Below are positions 63,265-64,000 of a stretch of DNA of 64,000 bases, in pieces. How positions within the stretch are numbered: the stretch's first letter is position 1; the number at the start of each line of letters is the position of its first letter. The stretch is from Acetobacterium sp965140355 (GTDB lineage Bacteria > Bacillota > Clostridia > Eubacteriales > Eubacteriaceae). A model generated the notes under the pieces. It did no database searches. It had not been told where the DNA came from and worked only from the letters and a program-made list of their open reading frames with translations. Made by a program: the position numbers and the translations under genes. Location of the stretch: NCBI GenBank assembly GCA_965140355.1, contig OZ223194.1, positions 496,001-560,000 of the forward strand, in the 5' to 3' direction.

Positions 63265-64000
63265 TTAGCTGTACATCCCAATGCTAAGAACAAATCCGAT
63301 CAATACGGCCGCCGGACCGGTAATTAAACGACTGAAAAGTACTGCTGGCACCCCAATTTCAACGGTTTCTGTTTCCGCTTCGCCGAGTGACAAACCAACT
63401 GGGATAAAATCACAGCCAACTTGACCATCGATTGCGAATAATGCCGGCAAAGCCAATGCTGGAGCAATTGCTCCCGCCCCAATTTGAACCCCAACCAAGG
63501 TTCCCACGACCTGAGCAATAACTGCACCGGGTCCCAGAATTGGTGATAAGAACGGAATTGTACAGACAATTGAAATCAGGATCAACCCTGGTAAGCTTCC
63601 GGCAAACGGCGAAATCGTATTAGCAATAAGTGTTCCTAATCCGGTAACGTTAATAATACCAATAAGCATCGCGATAAATGCCATAAACGGGAGTACATTT
63701 TTAATAACCATGTCGATTGCTTCTCGACCAGCCTGATAGAATTTACCAACCACACCACCAACGGCTTTTCCAATTCTGGAAATGAACCCTACAAAACCCG
63801 GTTGTTTTTCGGATGAAGCTTTTGCTTGAGATTTTATTTTCTGGTAGTCTTCTTTCGTCGCACCACCACTTTCGGCTTTAACGGTTTCACCTTCGGATAC
63901 GTCTCCATCAAATAATGAAACGTTCACTTGCTTAACACCTGACACATAATTTTTTTCATTCATATATTTTGCTAATGGTCCGGCTTGTCCCACTGGTGTC
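63265..64000 (-). CDS. srlE: PTS glucitol/sorbitol-specific IIB/IIC component, N-terminus cut by window edge
   Basis: The visible 245 residues include the end of the IIB domain (GQAGPLAKYMNEKNYVSGVK), a linker and the membrane part with NVLPFMAFIAMLIGI, LGPGAVIAQVVGTLVGVQIG and the conserved GCDFIPVGLSLGEAE. They match the Escherichia coli SrlE arrangement segment by segment. The frame continues past 64000, so the GTG at 63993 is not the start. It transports and phosphorylates a hexitol, probably glucitol, together with a separate IIC expected to the right of this window. Confidence 0.93.
   Translation of the reverse strand, partial: TPVGQAGPLAKYMNEKNYVSGVKQVNVSLFDGDVSEGETVKAESGGATKEDYQKIKSQAKASSEKQPGFVGFISRIGKAVGGVVGKFYQAGREAIDMVIKNVLPFMAFIAMLIGIINVTGLGTLIANTISPFAGSLPGLILISIVCTIPFLSPILGPGAVIAQVVGTLVGVQIGAGAIAPALALPALFAIDGQVGCDFIPVGLSLGEAETETVEIGVPAVLFSRLITGPAAVLIGFVLSIGMYS

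Noticed and set aside
63993..63993. GTG at the right edge as the start of srlE
   Set aside because: The frame continues past the window end, and the residues before it match the IIB domain of SrlE, so the gene is simply cut.

Overview
The window looks like a chromosomal segment of a low-GC, Gram-positive anaerobe. The gene content (tandem chemoreceptors, an acetoin dehydrogenase operon, a Clostridia-type I-B CRISPR system, HPr with a regulatory Ser46, a glucitol-type PTS, a molbindin) fits an acetogenic member of the Eubacteriales such as Acetobacterium. That assignment is inference from gene content and has not been tested by a search.

Layout. (1) Positions 1-16.9 kb hold four large methyl-accepting chemotaxis proteins on the + strand, in two related pairs. 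Each has its own terminator and all share a C-terminal tail motif. The pairs are separated by a DMT exporter/NUDIX pair, a PadR/multi-spanning membrane protein pair and a GlcG/HbpS-like gene. (2) 17-29.9 kb is a patchwork of small regulated modules: a GntR-controlled ABC transporter, a long imperfect palindrome, a TetR/VOC/zinc-ribbon operon, a short UvrC-like GIY-YIG nuclease, a di-domain molbindin, a LysR regulator, a two-component system with an FtsX-type ABC exporter, and a TetR/methyltransferase pair. (3) 30.0-42.45 kb is one very large CRISPR array (about 190 repeats by manual count). It is followed by its leader and a complete type I-B cas operon (cas6-cas8b/cst1-cas7-cas5-cas3-cas4-cas1-cas2) reading leftward towards the array. 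(4) 51-54.1 kb holds a membrane protein with an extracellular domain, a WYL regulator, a 49-residue small protein and a GyrI-like ligand-binding protein. (5) 54.4-64 kb, all on the minus strand, holds ptsH, ptsI, the acetoin dehydrogenase operon acoABCL, an unassigned NAD(P)-dependent oxidoreductase, and glucitol/sorbitol PTS genes srlB and srlE. The last is cut by the window edge.

How it works together. The right-hand block links sugar-alcohol uptake (SrlE/SrlB, fed with phosphate by EI and HPr) and acetoin oxidation to acetyl-CoA (AcoABCL). The CRISPR block is self-contained. The cas operon, leader and array are co-directional, and the degenerate terminal repeat lies at the far end from the leader, so crRNAs are made from the minus strand. 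Several spacers can be read as phage-type protein motifs (a GH25 endolysin N-terminus, a primase zinc finger). Some motifs are represented by two diverged versions that differ mostly at third codon positions, suggesting repeated encounters with related phages.

The strongest unexplained signals are the shared C-terminal tail of the four chemoreceptors, the palindromic element at 19.1-19.3 kb, the large charged insertion in Cas5, the rearranged spacer blocks, and the oxidoreductase in the glucitol-PTS operon.
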